A stretch of 64,000 bases of DNA from Hyphodiscus hymeniophilus (lineage: Eukaryota > Ascomycota > Leotiomycetes > Helotiales > Hyphodiscaceae): the NCBI GenBank assembly GCA_016508695.1, contig VNKQ01000006.1:1674001-1738000 (forward strand), given 5' to 3'. Shown piece after piece: positions 45,104 through 56,937 of this stretch. The notes under the pieces were generated by a model, which had not been told where the DNA came from, ran no database searches, and saw only the letters and a list, made by a program, of their open reading frames with translations. Positions within the stretch are counted from its first letter, which is position 1. Each line of letters begins with the position of its first letter. The position numbers and the translations under genes were made by a program.

Positions 45104-46705
45104 TTGAAGCCATTGACAGTTGGACGTTGCTGTCTCGCAGGGCCCCTCTGGATTTCCAACTTTTCCCCGTCGAAATATCCCGATCTGCAGTGGTTCTGCT
45201 TCAACCCGCGTTGTAACCTGACCAGAATGATCAAAGACTATCGACCTCGAGTTATCTGGCATATCCTGGATACAGACAATCCACCTCAAATCCCAGACCA
45301 TAAGATATTCGTTGGTTCCGGGAAACGATTGTTGCAGAAGTTGGCTTTCGGTCTCATACCCAGTTTTGTACAACGAAAATTGCATCAAAATCCTTCGAAG
45401 TCGAACAAATTACACCCGACTGCTTATCTTGATGGCCTGCGAGGAGTTGCGTCGTTCATCGTGTTTATGGGTCATTATACAGAGGAAACTTTAGGATGGT
45501 ATACAGAACCATACGGTGCATATGAGGATGGAGCACCATCCTCCCTTCTTCAGCTACCCTTCGTTCGAGTTTTGTATTCCCCTCGACCTATGGTACATAT
45601 ATTTTTCATCATATCCGGATATGTCCTCGCCTACAAACCTTTAAAGCAGATCCACTCGCAACAGCTATCCGCCCTAACAATAACACTCTCTTCATCAGTC
45701 TTCAGACGGGCTCTGCGGCTTTTCCTTCCTTCCCTCATCACCATGTTCGTCATGGCACTCGCTGTACATTTCGACTTATCCGATGATCGTTTTGCACCTT
45801 CTTTCTTTACGCTCTCGGATCAGATGTCGCATTGGTGGGATACATGCTGGGGGCTATTACGAGCTTCTTGGGCAGTGAACGACCTATCATACCCTCAACC
45901 GGAATACAACCCGGCTCTTTGGACGATTCCTGTTGAGTTTGCACAATCAATGATTCTTTTCATCACAATCATTGGCCTATCGCGTTGCATCACAATTGTA
46001 CGCTTCCTTATGCTCGCCAGCATCATAGCCTTTTGCTTTTTTGGTGGACAGCTTTTTACTGTTGAGTTCCTCGGAGGAATGTTTATCGCCGAGTTGACAC
46101 TCCTTCAAGACGGCTCACTTTTCACGCCAACGTCCAGTCCAACACTTCTACCGAAGTACGACTCGGAAGAACTACGGCACAAAATTAAAGAATGCCCTAG
46201 AATCAGGCACTACGGAACAAAAGCATTCTGGATTATGAATGTCATTTGCGGACTGTTCATTGCCTCATGGACGAATAACCACGCAAACGAAGTCTGGGGA
46301 ATCCGTTTCTTCGACGCGCATACGCCTGAGCCCTACCACGGACAACAAGTGTGGTTCTGCCTTGGCGCCTTTCAAATTGTGGGAGCTTTGACCCAACTCA
46401 AGTTCCTCCAGACGATCTTCAATACACCTATACCTCAATATCTAGGCAACATTTCATACGCACTGTACCTGGTACATAATCTGTGTCTCACCATCATGGA
46501 GCCGAGAGTGAACCCATACTTCTACCGATACTTTGGGAATACCACTTCTTTGGGAAGACACTTGACTTGGGTCGGAGGACTGGCAGTCTACTTGCCGGTA
46601 ATCATTTGTGTGGCGGACATCTTTTGGAGGGCAGTGGACACACCGACTGTGAAGTTCGCCAGGTGGCTGGAGGCGAAGTGTATTATGACGCCCAAAAAGA
46701 CATGA
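45104..46705 (+). CDS. Acyltransferase-3 family multi-pass membrane protein
   Basis: Single exon, 533 residues from the first ATG; a start at Met42 (45227) is also possible. After about 100 cytosolic residues comes LHPTAYLDGLRGVASFIVFMGHY, here described as the first membrane helix with the DGLRG and GHY signatures that mark acyltransferase-3 (PF01757) enzymes; the His in GHY is the likely catalytic residue. SPRPMVHIFFIISGYVL continues with the conserved FFIxSGY motif, then about eight more helices, and ends with GNISYALYLVHNL. Such enzymes move O-acyl groups (acetyl, succinyl and others) onto sugars, peptides or small molecules across a membrane. The acceptor is unknown. It could act on a product made by neighbouring enzymes, but nothing in the sequence shows this. 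Confidence 0.9.
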   Translation: MKPLTVGRCCLAGPLWISNFSPSKYPDLQWFCFNPRCNLTRMIKDYRPRVIWHILDTDNPPQIPDHKIFVGSGKRLLQKLAFGLIPSFVQRKLHQNPSKSNKLHPTAYLDGLRGVASFIVFMGHYTEETLGWYTEPYGAYEDGAPSSLLQLPFVRVLYSPRPMVHIFFIISGYVLAYKPLKQIHSQQLSALTITLSSSVFRRALRLFLPSLITMFVMALAVHFDLSDDRFAPSFFTLSDQMSHWWDTCWGLLRASWAVNDLSYPQPEYNPALWTIPVEFAQSMILFITIIGLSRCITIVRFLMLASIIAFCFFGGQLFTVEFLGGMFIAELTLLQDGSLFTPTSSPTLLPKYDSEELRHKIKECPRIRHYGTKAFWIMNVICGLFIASWTNNHANEVWGIRFFDAHTPEPYHGQQVWFCLGAFQIVGALTQLKFLQTIFNTPIPQYLGNISYALYLVHNLCLTIMEPRVNPYFYRYFGNTTSLGRHLTWVGGLAVYLPVIICVADIFWRAVDTPTVKFARWLEAKCIMTPKKT

Positions 46706-48581
46706 TTTCTGTTACGATTGGAGCTCTTTTTGCATGGTGTTTGGAGTTTGTCCTGGGGATCACTGCGTCGTCGGGACAGCAGGTTGACTCTGTATTCAAA
46801 ATCGGGAGCGTCGGAAAAACCTGGGCTGTAAATAAAAGCTAACAAAAGCACCCCGGTGCATCTCATATTAGATGCAAGGATGTAAGATACCAAGATCGTT
46901 TCTAATCAGTACATACTCAATATCCCAAATGGCTTGGTGCATTCCCCCTATCCGTACGCCCCCTCTTACGGCCCCAAACTCAATATCCGAACTCACAAGC
47001 TGACAAGCACCTCCTGAATGTGGGGCAGGCACAAATCTCATATCAAATCCACTGCTACGATCACCTTATCTTAGCTACTAACTGCTGTTATGCAACATAC
47101 AAGCTTCTCGATCGCCCATGAACAGCTTCAAGCTCATGAATCATGACAGAATCCACACCCAGCACATTGAGGGAACCCATATCCCTAGGGACGCCCCCCA
47201 TCCCGTCTCCAACCCTAGGTATCATGACCTCGAAGTATTTACCGCAGTCAAAAAACCACGAACACAGATGGTTAGAGTTTGGTTATTTATTCGTACAACC
47301 ACATAATCGAACACGAACGAGTATAATCAGCGACCGAGACACCAATACGGTTATTTTGCTGCCATGCCATGAATCGTTGATGCCGTCGACGCTGCCGTTG
47401 ATATCGAGACGCCCGATCCGGTCGGAGAGAAACCCGGTCCTGAAATCACCTGCGCTTGCTCCCGTATTCAACACTGAATATCATCATCTTCTCGAACATC
47501 ACGCAACTTTACCAACCTACTCCCTCCAATGCCACACTCTCCGTCCTACACCCCCTATTCCATACCTCATACCTCATACCCCTTACCCCATTACACATAC
47601 TCGACGGAAGCGGGGACAGCACTTTGCATCTTCCCGTTTATGGACCTATCGAGCACGAAGGGCATCACAAACCCACCACATGATAACTTCTGCAGTGAAC
47701 TTCTGCCTCCTTTGGCTTCGCAGCTGTATTCACCTTCGTAATTCCAGCTCTGGTGGAAACTCATCACGTCTGTACTCCGTGTTGACATTCCGGAAGTAGC
47801 ACGGATGGGTAATGTAGCAGTGCTTGAGTGATCAAGTTCAGGAGGTAATGGATTGTCGAGGGGATGCCAGTTCTGATTGGGCCTCGCTGAAGGATTCATG
47901 ATCTAGAAATGCTATCTAGCAAGCACTCAACTGCGAGCTATATGCTGGGGAGATGGGACCAGGAACTGCAGACTTGCAGACTTGCAGTTTTCATGGACAA
48001 AGGCATAAATCATTAATCAATGGGTAAGCAGAGCGTGGAGACAACTTGATATATTTCCGCCTCGCAGCGTCAAATCCATGTAGTCCCTAACAAAGGAGAT
48101 GTCTCATACACTAACAACAAATATACAGCGCGAGTATACGCAGTGACGATCCCAAGGGATGTCAAAGTATAATATCCATCTCGATCAATGCTCCATCCAT
48201 ATCAAATCTCTCCTCCAACTCGCGCACCAGAAGAACCCCTTTTCTGCCGCTCTGGTATGATTTTCCACAGACGACCTCTTTTAAAGAGTAGGTATGGTAG
48301 TAGTAAAAACATCATGAAGTGTAGAGCCAGCGCGTCCAGCGCATAGAAAGACGACTGCTGTGATCGAATATCTAGGAATGTTTCTCCCTCCAGTCCCAAT
48401 ACCAATTCACGAGGTCGACAGGAAAGGATGTAAAAAGTCGGGGTATGAGCTGCGTAGAAGAAAAGGCTTGTGGCCAACAAAGGAAATATTCGCGTCGGGA
48501 AATAAAGGCCAATTTGACTCCAGGAGCTCCCGGCATATCGTGCACGGATACTGGGTGATTTTATAAGGTAGAATGGGCTGA
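46706..48581. other. Intergenic between acyltransferase and septin gene
   Basis: A plus frame of 218 codons (47143-47799) is Pro/His/Thr-rich and lacks protein-like hydrophobic pattern. A minus frame of 102 codons (47591-47899) overlaps it. A pyrimidine-rich run of ATACCTC/TACCCC units lies near 47570-47590. A minus frame at 48202-48585 with hydrophobic stretches follows the septin stop in the same direction and may be its 3' untranslated region. Confidence 0.4.
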
Positions 48582-50273
48582 TCATCGTCTTGGCTTTGGT
48601 TCACGATGCTTGAGTCTGCTCGTTCTCCAACCTTCGTACCAGAGCTCTCGACTTGCTTCTCTAAGTTCGCCCCGCCACTCGCTGAATACAGCTTCCTTCA
48701 AGCGGACAAAATCGCAGTGCTCGACGTTCATTGGATCTGCAAAACCCCAGGGGAATTTTCGACCAATTACTCCGGGTTCGTAGATGTCCGGTGAGATGAT
48801 CGAGAGAGGGAGGTACGGGGTTTCGGTAGATTCCATATCATCTGTAGGTCTGCGTCGACGAACAGAGCCTGAAGACAAGCGCTTTGAGTTTGGAGATGAT
48901 GTTAGTTCCGGAGTTTGGATAGGAAGGTCTTCGCCCGAGTTGCTATCTGAATTTTCCTCCTCATCTCCTTCATCAATGCGGCCTGTATTTAACGGGCTAT
49001 CATCAGTGTCATCCAATCCAAGGGCCTCCAAGGGGTCGAGGTTGGCTTTGCGTAAGCTATCCCAGACAGTCTTTTTGAGGTATGTCATATGAGCTGTGGT
49101 GATCGTATCAGCTTTCGAGATGACGGGTACAACGGTTGTCTTTCCTTGTAATGTGCGGAGAGTTTGTAGGTCAAGATCCTCGTCAAGACCGCCGATTAAA
49201 CGAGACGTAGAGGCATACTTTCCATTCGAACCATTTCCATTTGAGGTTTGGACCTTGGCGGCAGCCAGATTTCGATCGAGACGGACGGGGTCCAAAACAA
49301 GGAAAGCACAATGGATGTGTGTATCCTGAACACCAGGTGCTCGTACAACCTTCATCTCCTCTGTGAAAGTCTCCTCAAACTTGCTCTCCAAGAAGGATGA
49401 CATTTCTCGAAGCTGGAGGTCGACAACATTCTTCTCCAATCCTTCCGAGTCCCATAGTGTAAGGCCAATTCGCTCGCCATCGATCTCCGTCTCGAGGTAA
49501 TGTGATTCGAAGTTGCCGGACTTGTTGCTTTGTGGTGCAAAGATATCTTCGGCAAGCTCGGTTGGTCGTGTGCCTCTCTTCTTCGCTGGAAGCGCAAGTG
49601 AGGTCTTGAGGAAGTTAAGGAAGGAAGTCTTGCCGGAGGACCGAGCGCCGATGATGAGAATGCTGGGTGGTTGTGAGCTGGAATGTAATTTGATAAGCTT
49701 ATCAGCTGGAACTTACTTAAATGGAGTTGGATCCTTTCGTCTTCTGACTCTCCTCGGGCTGTTGATTGTGCTGACCGCGCTGCTAGCATAGCTGTAACGT
49801 CCACGATGTGTCATGCTCTCAGTACGAGCGTATGGGTCGACCCAGTCGCCATTTCGACTTCCGCTCGATGGAATCGGAGGAATTGGCACTCCCCCAGTAG
49901 CAGCTGATGTACGCGACGGCTCCATCGATGAACGACCTTGTTGGTATCCTTTTCCGGGCGCAGTTGGAGTATCACCGCCAAATGATTGTAATTGAGGAGG
50001 TGCACCGCCGTTGTACAAATCAGGAAGACGAGGTGGAGATTTTGGGATCGCAGCTGCCTCGCGTTGTTGTCGTTGTAGCTCCTGCTCTCTCGCCAAAGCC
50101 TGCTGCTTCTTGCTTCCTCTCAATTCGGTCGACTTGGATCGTTTTAGTAACATACCGAGACTCGATCGACGAGGAGGATGTGATTTTCCAGCTTCAGGAA
50201 TTACCATCAGCTTTTCGGCGGAAGAAGGTGAAGTACCAGCGCTGGGTGTACGAGGTCTTGTTGCGGACACCAT
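48582..50273 (-). CDS. Septin-type GTPase with long disordered N-terminus
   Basis: Two exons on the minus strand, 50273-49717 and 49677-48582, separated by a 39-base intron, give 550 residues. The first 185 are low-complexity (Ser, Pro, Gly, Arg, with a KKQQALAREQELQRQQREAA coil). The G domain has the P-loop GARSSGKTS (about 196-204), the G3 DSEG in TLWDSEGLE, the G4 SKAD in PVISKADT and the septin unique element around KFPWGFADPMNVEHCDF near the end. An acidic insert (DEGDEEENSDSNSGEDL) lies between G4 and the end. There is no C-terminal coiled coil. Septins form filaments at the cortex and septa; this one fits the filamentous-fungus-specific (AspE-like) class. Upstream, a separate frame (to 50466) reads protein-like and could be leader or missed exon. 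Confidence 0.8.
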
Positions 50274-51848
50274 CTTGGTTGGATACGAAATGTTTCAGAT
50301 TGACAGGGGATATGCGGTTCTCCTCGCGACGTTTGAAATGCCTGAATGAATCGCCAACGAGTCCGCAGATGTACGAAGATGGGATGTATTCTCGAAAGTG
50401 AGGATCGCCGGTGAATCTAGCGAATGCAATGGAGTTAGTATCTGATTCTTCGCACATGCGATCCAACGTTGTTTGTTTGTCCCAATTGTCGGCTCAGATC
50501 AGGAAGAAGGAGCAAACAGCTCGTCGCTGCCGAATAGAAATGGAAAGAGACAAGGTGAGCTTGTCGCGATGCAAATGCGATGGATCCAAGCAAGCTGCAG
50601 TGTGCGAACAGACTGAGGAATTCTGGCTGAACGGACCTTGAGTGAATCGTGCTTGATCAGAGGTGAAGTCGAGGCTTGTAGGCAAAAAGAAAGTCGGCGC
50701 GGGGCATGCCTGGGCAGCTGAAGGGTATTAAAAGGTAAAGTCGTGAGTGCAGACGGAGGACAGGTTCGTTTGAAGGGAAGGGAGGGAAATAGAGCTGAAG
50801 GTGAAGGTGAAGGTATCACGAAAGTGATGATCGGAGGCAGGATTGGCGCTGATAGGATTTCGAATGGGTACGGAGCTGTTGCCATGCACGCATTCAGGGG
50901 CAGCCCGTTGAAGGCGTTGGACTTCGGTAGCGCTCAGGGGATAGGAAGGCCCGCAGCCAATCACAGCAGAGTCTGGCCGGCGTTGCAGAGCATCCTCGCT
51001 TCGGGGCATTTTTCGATGCATTGCAGTAGATGCTCGGTACCCCTGAACTTGCTTTTGACGAAGAAGAAGAAGAAGAAGAAGAAACCTTTAAAAGCGCTTT
51101 CGTCCTAAAACCGTTCCCTACCTCCTCCTCCCGGCTTTGTTCTACTATAACCACATTTGCCTCCGCACATGTACACAGTACATATGTAATTCGATGCCGG
51201 GAGCCATCAAGATGATGAGCGATTTCTAGATCCAGGGACTCTGGCTAGCGTACAGTGGGGAAGAGTCTCGTTCGAGCCATGTGTCTCCACCACCGTTAGA
51301 GTATCGTCTGCAGTTCCAGTTACAGAACTACTTTTCGTCCTGCATCACAAAGGACGTCCCTGTCTTCATGATAAACAAGCGGCATATCACATATCAAGTA
51401 TGATCTCTGACTTGCCTTGTGGGGAAGACTCTGCCTACCCGCAATCGGATGGATGGTTCCTTGATACACCAGAACCCCTTAATTACCTTACCTAATCCGA
51501 TACTTTGTAAATCACGTGATTAACCACCGCAATCACTTCCAGGTGCGGTGCCCTCATTTTCTGAGATGCATTATCAGATGTCTTGGTGAAACCTCTGATT
51601 GAGTGGGAATGTGTTGTTTGGGCACACTCACGGCCATCTCGCGTGCATCCTGAAGGAGAGGGATGCGCTACGAAGAAATGGTTGATCCAGTGCATGTGCA
51701 GGTCAGATCTGACACCAAAATACTTTAACAAAACAACATCTTCCCTTGATTACGATTATGGCTTTCGACTTCCTCTGTTATTCCTTCTTCTTCTTTTTCC
51801 ACGTTTCTGAAATTCTGTGTCGTTAAAGTTAATTTTTTGAACCTCAAG
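50274..51848. other. Divergent intergenic region
   Basis: Promoters of the minus-strand septin gene and of the plus-strand membrane protein gene. It contains a (GAA)8 microsatellite, listed separately. The frames here are short and overlap on both strands. Confidence 0.45.
51060..51083 (+). repeat. (GAA)8 microsatellite
   Basis: Eight perfect GAA units in tandem, followed by AACC. Purine-rich trinucleotide runs like this occur in fungal promoters and can vary in length between strains. Confidence 0.95.
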
Positions 51849-52576
51849 ATGGCTACAACAATTTCGCGGCCATGGACGAGGACGACCCTCAGCCTCTTCT
51901 TCATTTCTCTGGCTCTTCAGTTCACTGCTTTGATATGCCACTCTACCTTCCTTACTCTCTGGATAGGGTTCCTGGGTGTGAAAAGCAACATCGGAGTCTT
52001 GAAATAGTACGTCTTCATGCCCTCAACCATGTGAATTCGAGCGAGAGACAGTTCTCCTACTAGCCACCCTTTTCATTGCTCCTCATTTCATGTCATTCCA
52101 TCGTCCGATCTCATCACAATCCCCTGCCTCATCAACTCTTCCAGCCTTCTATTCAACACAAACCCTGACCCTCGCAGCGTCTACACAACCCTCCTCCTCT
52201 CAACCGCTCTCCTCCTCGCCACCCTAATCTCCGAAACAATATCCTACCTCCGCTCCAACGACCGCGCGGTCTTCTTCCAGCGCTTCCTCAAGCTGCAGCG
52301 CATAAAGATGCGCACGATCGGCGTTGAGTTCCTCATACTAGCCGTCTTGTTTCACGGTGTGGAGGATCTGGGAATGGTGGCGAAAGTGCTCATTCTTACA
52401 GGCTGCTCTAGGTATGTTGTCTCCATTGATCCGTGAAGAACGTTGCTGATGAGGAAATCAATAGGATTCCGTTCAAATTGAGCTTTGTGCTGGCAGTGTA
52501 TATCAATAGACAGGAGACGAAGAGGTTGGAGATGGAATCGAAGGAGCTTGATGAGGAGACGCCTTTGCTTTCTTAA
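51849..52576 (+). CDS. Small multi-pass membrane protein with C-terminal dileucine signal
   Basis: Three exons, 51849-52006, 52064-52411 and 52465-52576, give 205 residues; none is long enough alone to be called. Hydrophobic segments are visible at about residues 13-45 (TLSLFFISLALQFTALI and TLWIGFLGV), 91-107 (TLLLSTALLLATLI), 137-150 and near 160, so three or four membrane helices. The tail ends ESKELDEETPLLS, an acidic dileucine motif of the type that sorts cargo to the vacuole or lysosome. Introns of 57 and 53 bases have good donors (GTACGT, GTATGT). The start of exon 2 (about 25 residues) is less hydrophobic and its junction is the weakest point. No family is recognised. Confidence 0.65.
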
Positions 52577-54576
52577 GCGGTACCTCTTCCACTGAAGAGG
52601 AACGTCGGTGGAGGGGACCTCTATGGGCTTGCGAAATGGAGTTTGACATGGATATGCCAGGCGTTCGGCTGATTAGAAAAGTAGTCGAGCTTAAGGGTTA
52701 TGTGGTTTGGAATTCAACTCAGTCATCGTAGATACGGCGTTGAGGGCATAGAAGAAAGGAATAAAAATTGCACATGGGTTGCGGCATTTAGGCAAATGGC
52801 ATGAAAAACAGGATGGGATTGACAGCTTGAACGAATATATGATCAACACTGCCTCTCTCAAATCTATCAATCATCAACGAACAAAAGTTACACAGTTCCA
52901 TGCGGAGCTCTGATTTGGCGTGGTATGTAAAACGTGACTGAGCACCAAATATACCAAGCTAAGGACCTAGAGTATTCTCTTGAGTCATTCTTCCACTCGA
53001 GTCAAGACACGAGTATTTAATCTGCGCTGCGAACCTCTCCTTCTTGAATCATCCCAACTTCGATGGAAGAGATTGGAATGGAGGCACCCGGCGAAGGAAG
53101 GCAACAGTCAAGTGCTATGTCTGCGTACTGTTATATTGTATTGTATGGGATAATGGCGAGACGTATGGGGAAGCAATATGAAGGGTGGGAGAATTTACAT
53201 ACCTTCTTGCTTTTATCGGTCGACATGTTTGTAGAGTTGTTGGGTTTGGGCTTCGACATCGATAACGATACCAATAGTAATATTGGCATCGGCATCGACA
53301 CTGGGAGTCGACAGACATCAACAGTGGAGTTAACATTGACTTCAAGTGTCGATAGTGGGATATGTTTATATGACATTTTGCAAGCTAGATATCCTTTAAA
53401 CATCCTGTGTACAGTGCAAGTACACCCTGTGAACACTCACAACTCAAGACAGCAATTCCACCAATCTGTTTCACTGCTTCACTGGTTCAGTCGACCCTCG
53501 TGATCCAAGACCAGAAGTACGAATTCATCTCCAGAAATAATGACGAACTGCCATCTTATACTGAGGTTGCAGTGACGGGGATACATCGCCGAATTAAAAT
53601 TTATGCCAGGATCAGAAGCCCCTTGGTAGTCATCAGGACAAGAGCCTTCACGAAGGGGACATTCAATCGAACCAATTTGGATATCAAAAAATATGATCAC
53701 CCGCAAAAGCCTCTCTAATGACCCCACATCAACCACCGAGCCGAACCCCGAGCTCTAGTTGAATCAAAGAAAATTCCAGAATCGATATTCCACCTATATA
53801 GTATGTCTTTGCGGATCGACAGGTCGACCTCACTCAGTGACAGAGATCAGTACTCGTACCATCCAAGCTTGGATAATATCATTTTGGACACTGTGAGAGA
53901 AGAACGGATGTTCATCTCGTAATCAACCCATAAAACCTCTAGCGGTGTTCCAGCTTCGCAGAAGAACGGGAATAGGCGACGCATGAAGCAGTGAAGCGTG
54001 GAGGAAGGAGATCAAGAGTTTTCATCGTCAATGTGTGTATATTTACGGGACTATCGATCCAACCACACAGTGCTTTGCCTCCCGCTCTCCCGTTTCCCTT
54101 GGTATATCCCTCAACACTCCCATACCAAGCCTTCATCTGCGCTGTGAGAGGTGAGAAGGCACTTCCACGACCTCCAGCTCTCGTACAAGCATGGCATTCG
54201 CGTGCACTACCACTTCCAACCTCCAGAACCAAAGAGAAGTGGAAAAGCCTCTCATGTCGAAGAGCTCAACGCTGGAAGAGAATCCCACATGCCAGAATGT
54301 ACAAAATCAACAGATGCCAGATCGAAATTGGAGAACAAAGCTGGGTCATTATAGACCAAACATCATCAGCATGATGTCAAAGGTGCTGGCTTCCAGTGCA
54401 ACTAAAATGCCGATAACTCCTCCGTCCGTCGAGAATCTATACGACAAAGAGAACAAAGCGCTGATATTATTTACGTTCGGTGTTTTAAATACGTTTTGAA
54501 GAGTGCATTTCTTGAGGAAAGGGAATGGGTGAGAGGTTGCGTAGTAAAGATGCGTCGAGATGACAGGTGTGACATA
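52577..54576. other. 2-kb intergenic region
   Basis: Between the membrane protein gene and the 3' end of palI. A 146-codon plus frame at 53063-53503 contains an ATT/GGC-type near-repeat (DNDTNSNIGIGIDTG) and overlaps a minus frame of similar length, a pattern of low-complexity DNA rather than a gene. No RNA gene is seen. Confidence 0.45.
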
Positions 54577-56937
54577 TTATAGAGCTCCGGCACCCGGGTA
54601 TGAACTTCCTGGTACCATGGATGCGCCCATTGGAGGTGGCTGTGCTCTACCTCCTCGTCCTGAGGAACCACCTCGTCCGCCCCGGCTTCCAGCCAGTTGG
54701 AAATCTGGATTCGAGTTGAGAAGAACATCATTCCGCTGAGGCGCGTTTACAGAGCGTCGGTTTGGCATTGGCATTGGGGGACCACCATAGCCACCAGGTC
54801 CTCCATTCCATCTTGGATTCACCCCTCGCTGTGATACAGAGGTAAAATTCGATCTATCAGATTCGGCAGGACTTCGAGCGCCCTCCTGGATATCCTCGTA
54901 AGAGTTGTTTCCATCTAAGCCTCCAACACGAAGATTATTGTTCGAAGGACCTTGCGCTGGATATCCTGTAGCAATTGGCCCAGGGACAAGCGCGCTTGGC
55001 GGTTCAGCGAATCGAGGGTCCACATCCTCGAAGTAATTATCTCCTGAGGTCACACGCGCGCGTCCAGGCGAACTATGAAGTTCCGCGGGTTGTGCTGCTG
55101 CTGGATTTAGGGGTGAAGAGCGCCCGGCCTCTCCCCAAACTTGGCGAGGTGGTACATACGGCCTAGAATAAGATTAGCGCGATAGCATTCGTTGGCCGGT
55201 CGGAACTTACTCGTCCGAGCTATAACTGTTGTTTTGACTCGTATCATTTGGCCGGCTAAGGCCCTGTTGTTGGAGCCCAACCATGCCAGCAACATCTGCA
55301 TCACTATCTCTCAGTTGACCAAACTGACCAAAGCCTTTCGGTGCAGTAGAGGGACTTCCAGTTGTCGCGTCCATCTCAATAGCCTGACCAATAGGTTCAT
55401 GTCCCAATCCTGGCAAGGGAGGCGGGCTCTCTGCTCTAGGAAGACTCGAGCGTGTGTCGTCTGGTCTGTATGCGGCGTACTGATTTGTAGATGGAGGAGC
55501 TGGTGACATATCTCGACCATAAGCGCCAGGTGGGGCAGGCCTTCGACCAGAACCATCATATGCAGGTGATTCGCCTCTATCGTAGCTTCGAGTAGGTCCA
55601 TACCCTGGCGGGGCACCCCGACCTCTACTACCTCCACCTCCTCTCATCATTGCCCCCGCACCAGCTGCACCAATTGCACCCGCTGCCATCACACCATCAT
55701 TCATGCCTCCCGAGGGGCCTCCATTAGGTCCTGGAGGACCGCCGTAACCGCCTCTTTGAGGTCCATAACCTCCTCTGGGTCCATTACCTCCTCTGCTTCC
55801 ATTAAAGTAACCTCGTGGTGGCGGTCCATAGTTTCCGCGACCGTTCATAGGATACCCTCTTCCACGATAACCTCCCGGTGGCGTTCCTCCTCTACCTCTC
55901 GGATTCACGGAATTATCTGAGTATTGCCTGTTTAGTGATGGATCGGTTGATGGGTCGCGACTTCGAGAGCCAGTATATGCCCCAGGTGGTGGCGCAATTG
56001 GATTACCGTACTGATCTCTAGCTGGCACACCTCCCATCCTAGGAGGTGGGCCTCCGTACCTGTCACTGCCCCCTGGAACTGCAGGTATATTGCTCGGGGA
56101 TCTTTCCGACGGTGTTCTGGTTGTCAGAGGTATCCGTTCGTCGCTGGTCCTTTCCTCTCCTTTCTTGGCCACCTCGAAGGTAGCAAAAGCTGGCATCTTA
56201 TCGGCTTCAGGACCACTGGCAAACGTATTGCTTGTGGTTGGCATAAGAGGATCCCCACCCTGTCGATTGTAGAAGTTCTCCCCATTCATTTCTGCATTCT
56301 CGGCAATGCGGCGCTTTCTCGCTTTTCGACCGACCAAGGTTCGGCGCATTGCACAGGAAACAATGCCACTTGCAGCAATCAGAATGGTAGCTGCGAGTAC
56401 GAGATAAGAACCCCACGCCATGTGAGGTACGAAAAGTAGGACATCGATAAGGAATGAAAGTAGGGCGAGGATCAGAGTCAGGATACTGAGAATGAAGATT
56501 CCAAGAAGGTATCGAGGAGAGTGCGAAGGAGAATGGAAATGCGCCGAAGCCGCCAGGATCGTCATAACGAGTGTGAAGAACGCCGCAATGGGATGGACAA
56601 TCAGGATTGAACTGAGAGAGTTTCGTGTAGTGGTTGGAAGGTCAAAGCTAGATTCTTGGTTGGAATTGTAAACAGAACCTGAGGATGTCAGGTCAGTATT
56701 TAATCCACGATGGAGTTTTCCCAGTCAAGCATTCATCCACTCACCGAAATTGTATCCAATCCCAAAACTACTGCATGTACTTCCCGTTTTGCAAAAGCCA
56801 AATACACCAAAATCAACTCCATCGAACGTAGCCAGAGGAATCTGCTTGATAACTGGCGTTGAGAGTACCGAGATAAGCAACAAGACGAATGCTGCGAACA
56901 GCAATATCGTCAATGGTGTCGCCGGCCTCAACATCAT
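54577..56937 (-). CDS. palI: PalI/Rim9-like pH-response membrane protein
   Basis: Three exons on the minus strand, 56937-56745, 56678-55211 and 55162-54577, give 748 residues. The first 175 form a four-helix SUR7/PalI membrane domain: helix 1 at about 8-25, an outer loop with the conserved FGVFGFC and SSFGIGY cysteine region, then helices near 87-110, 121-146 and 150-172. The remaining 570 residues are disordered and rich in Gly, Pro, Arg, Ser and Tyr, with many RGG-like units (PRGGYGPQRGGYGG) and Pro runs. PalI helps the receptor PalH sense alkaline pH at the plasma membrane, leading to PacC activation. The long glycine-rich tail is typical of filamentous fungi. The first exon ends inside the Gly codon of GYNFG, which joins cleanly to GSVYN. 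Confidence 0.92.

Noticed and set aside
47143..47799. 218-codon plus-strand frame
   Set aside because: Low-complexity Pro/Thr/His/Arg composition in a repeat-like stretch, overlapped by a minus frame; no domain or start context.
48202..48585. 127-codon minus-strand frame with hydrophobic stretches
   Set aside because: It overlaps the septin stop by four bases in the same direction and is probably its 3' untranslated region; no family recognised.
49352..49804. 150-codon minus-strand frame
   Set aside because: Overlaps the septin G domain in a different frame and is its shadow.
53063..53503. 146-codon plus-strand frame
   Set aside because: Driven by short near-repeats of GATAC/ATCG type that open frames on both strands.
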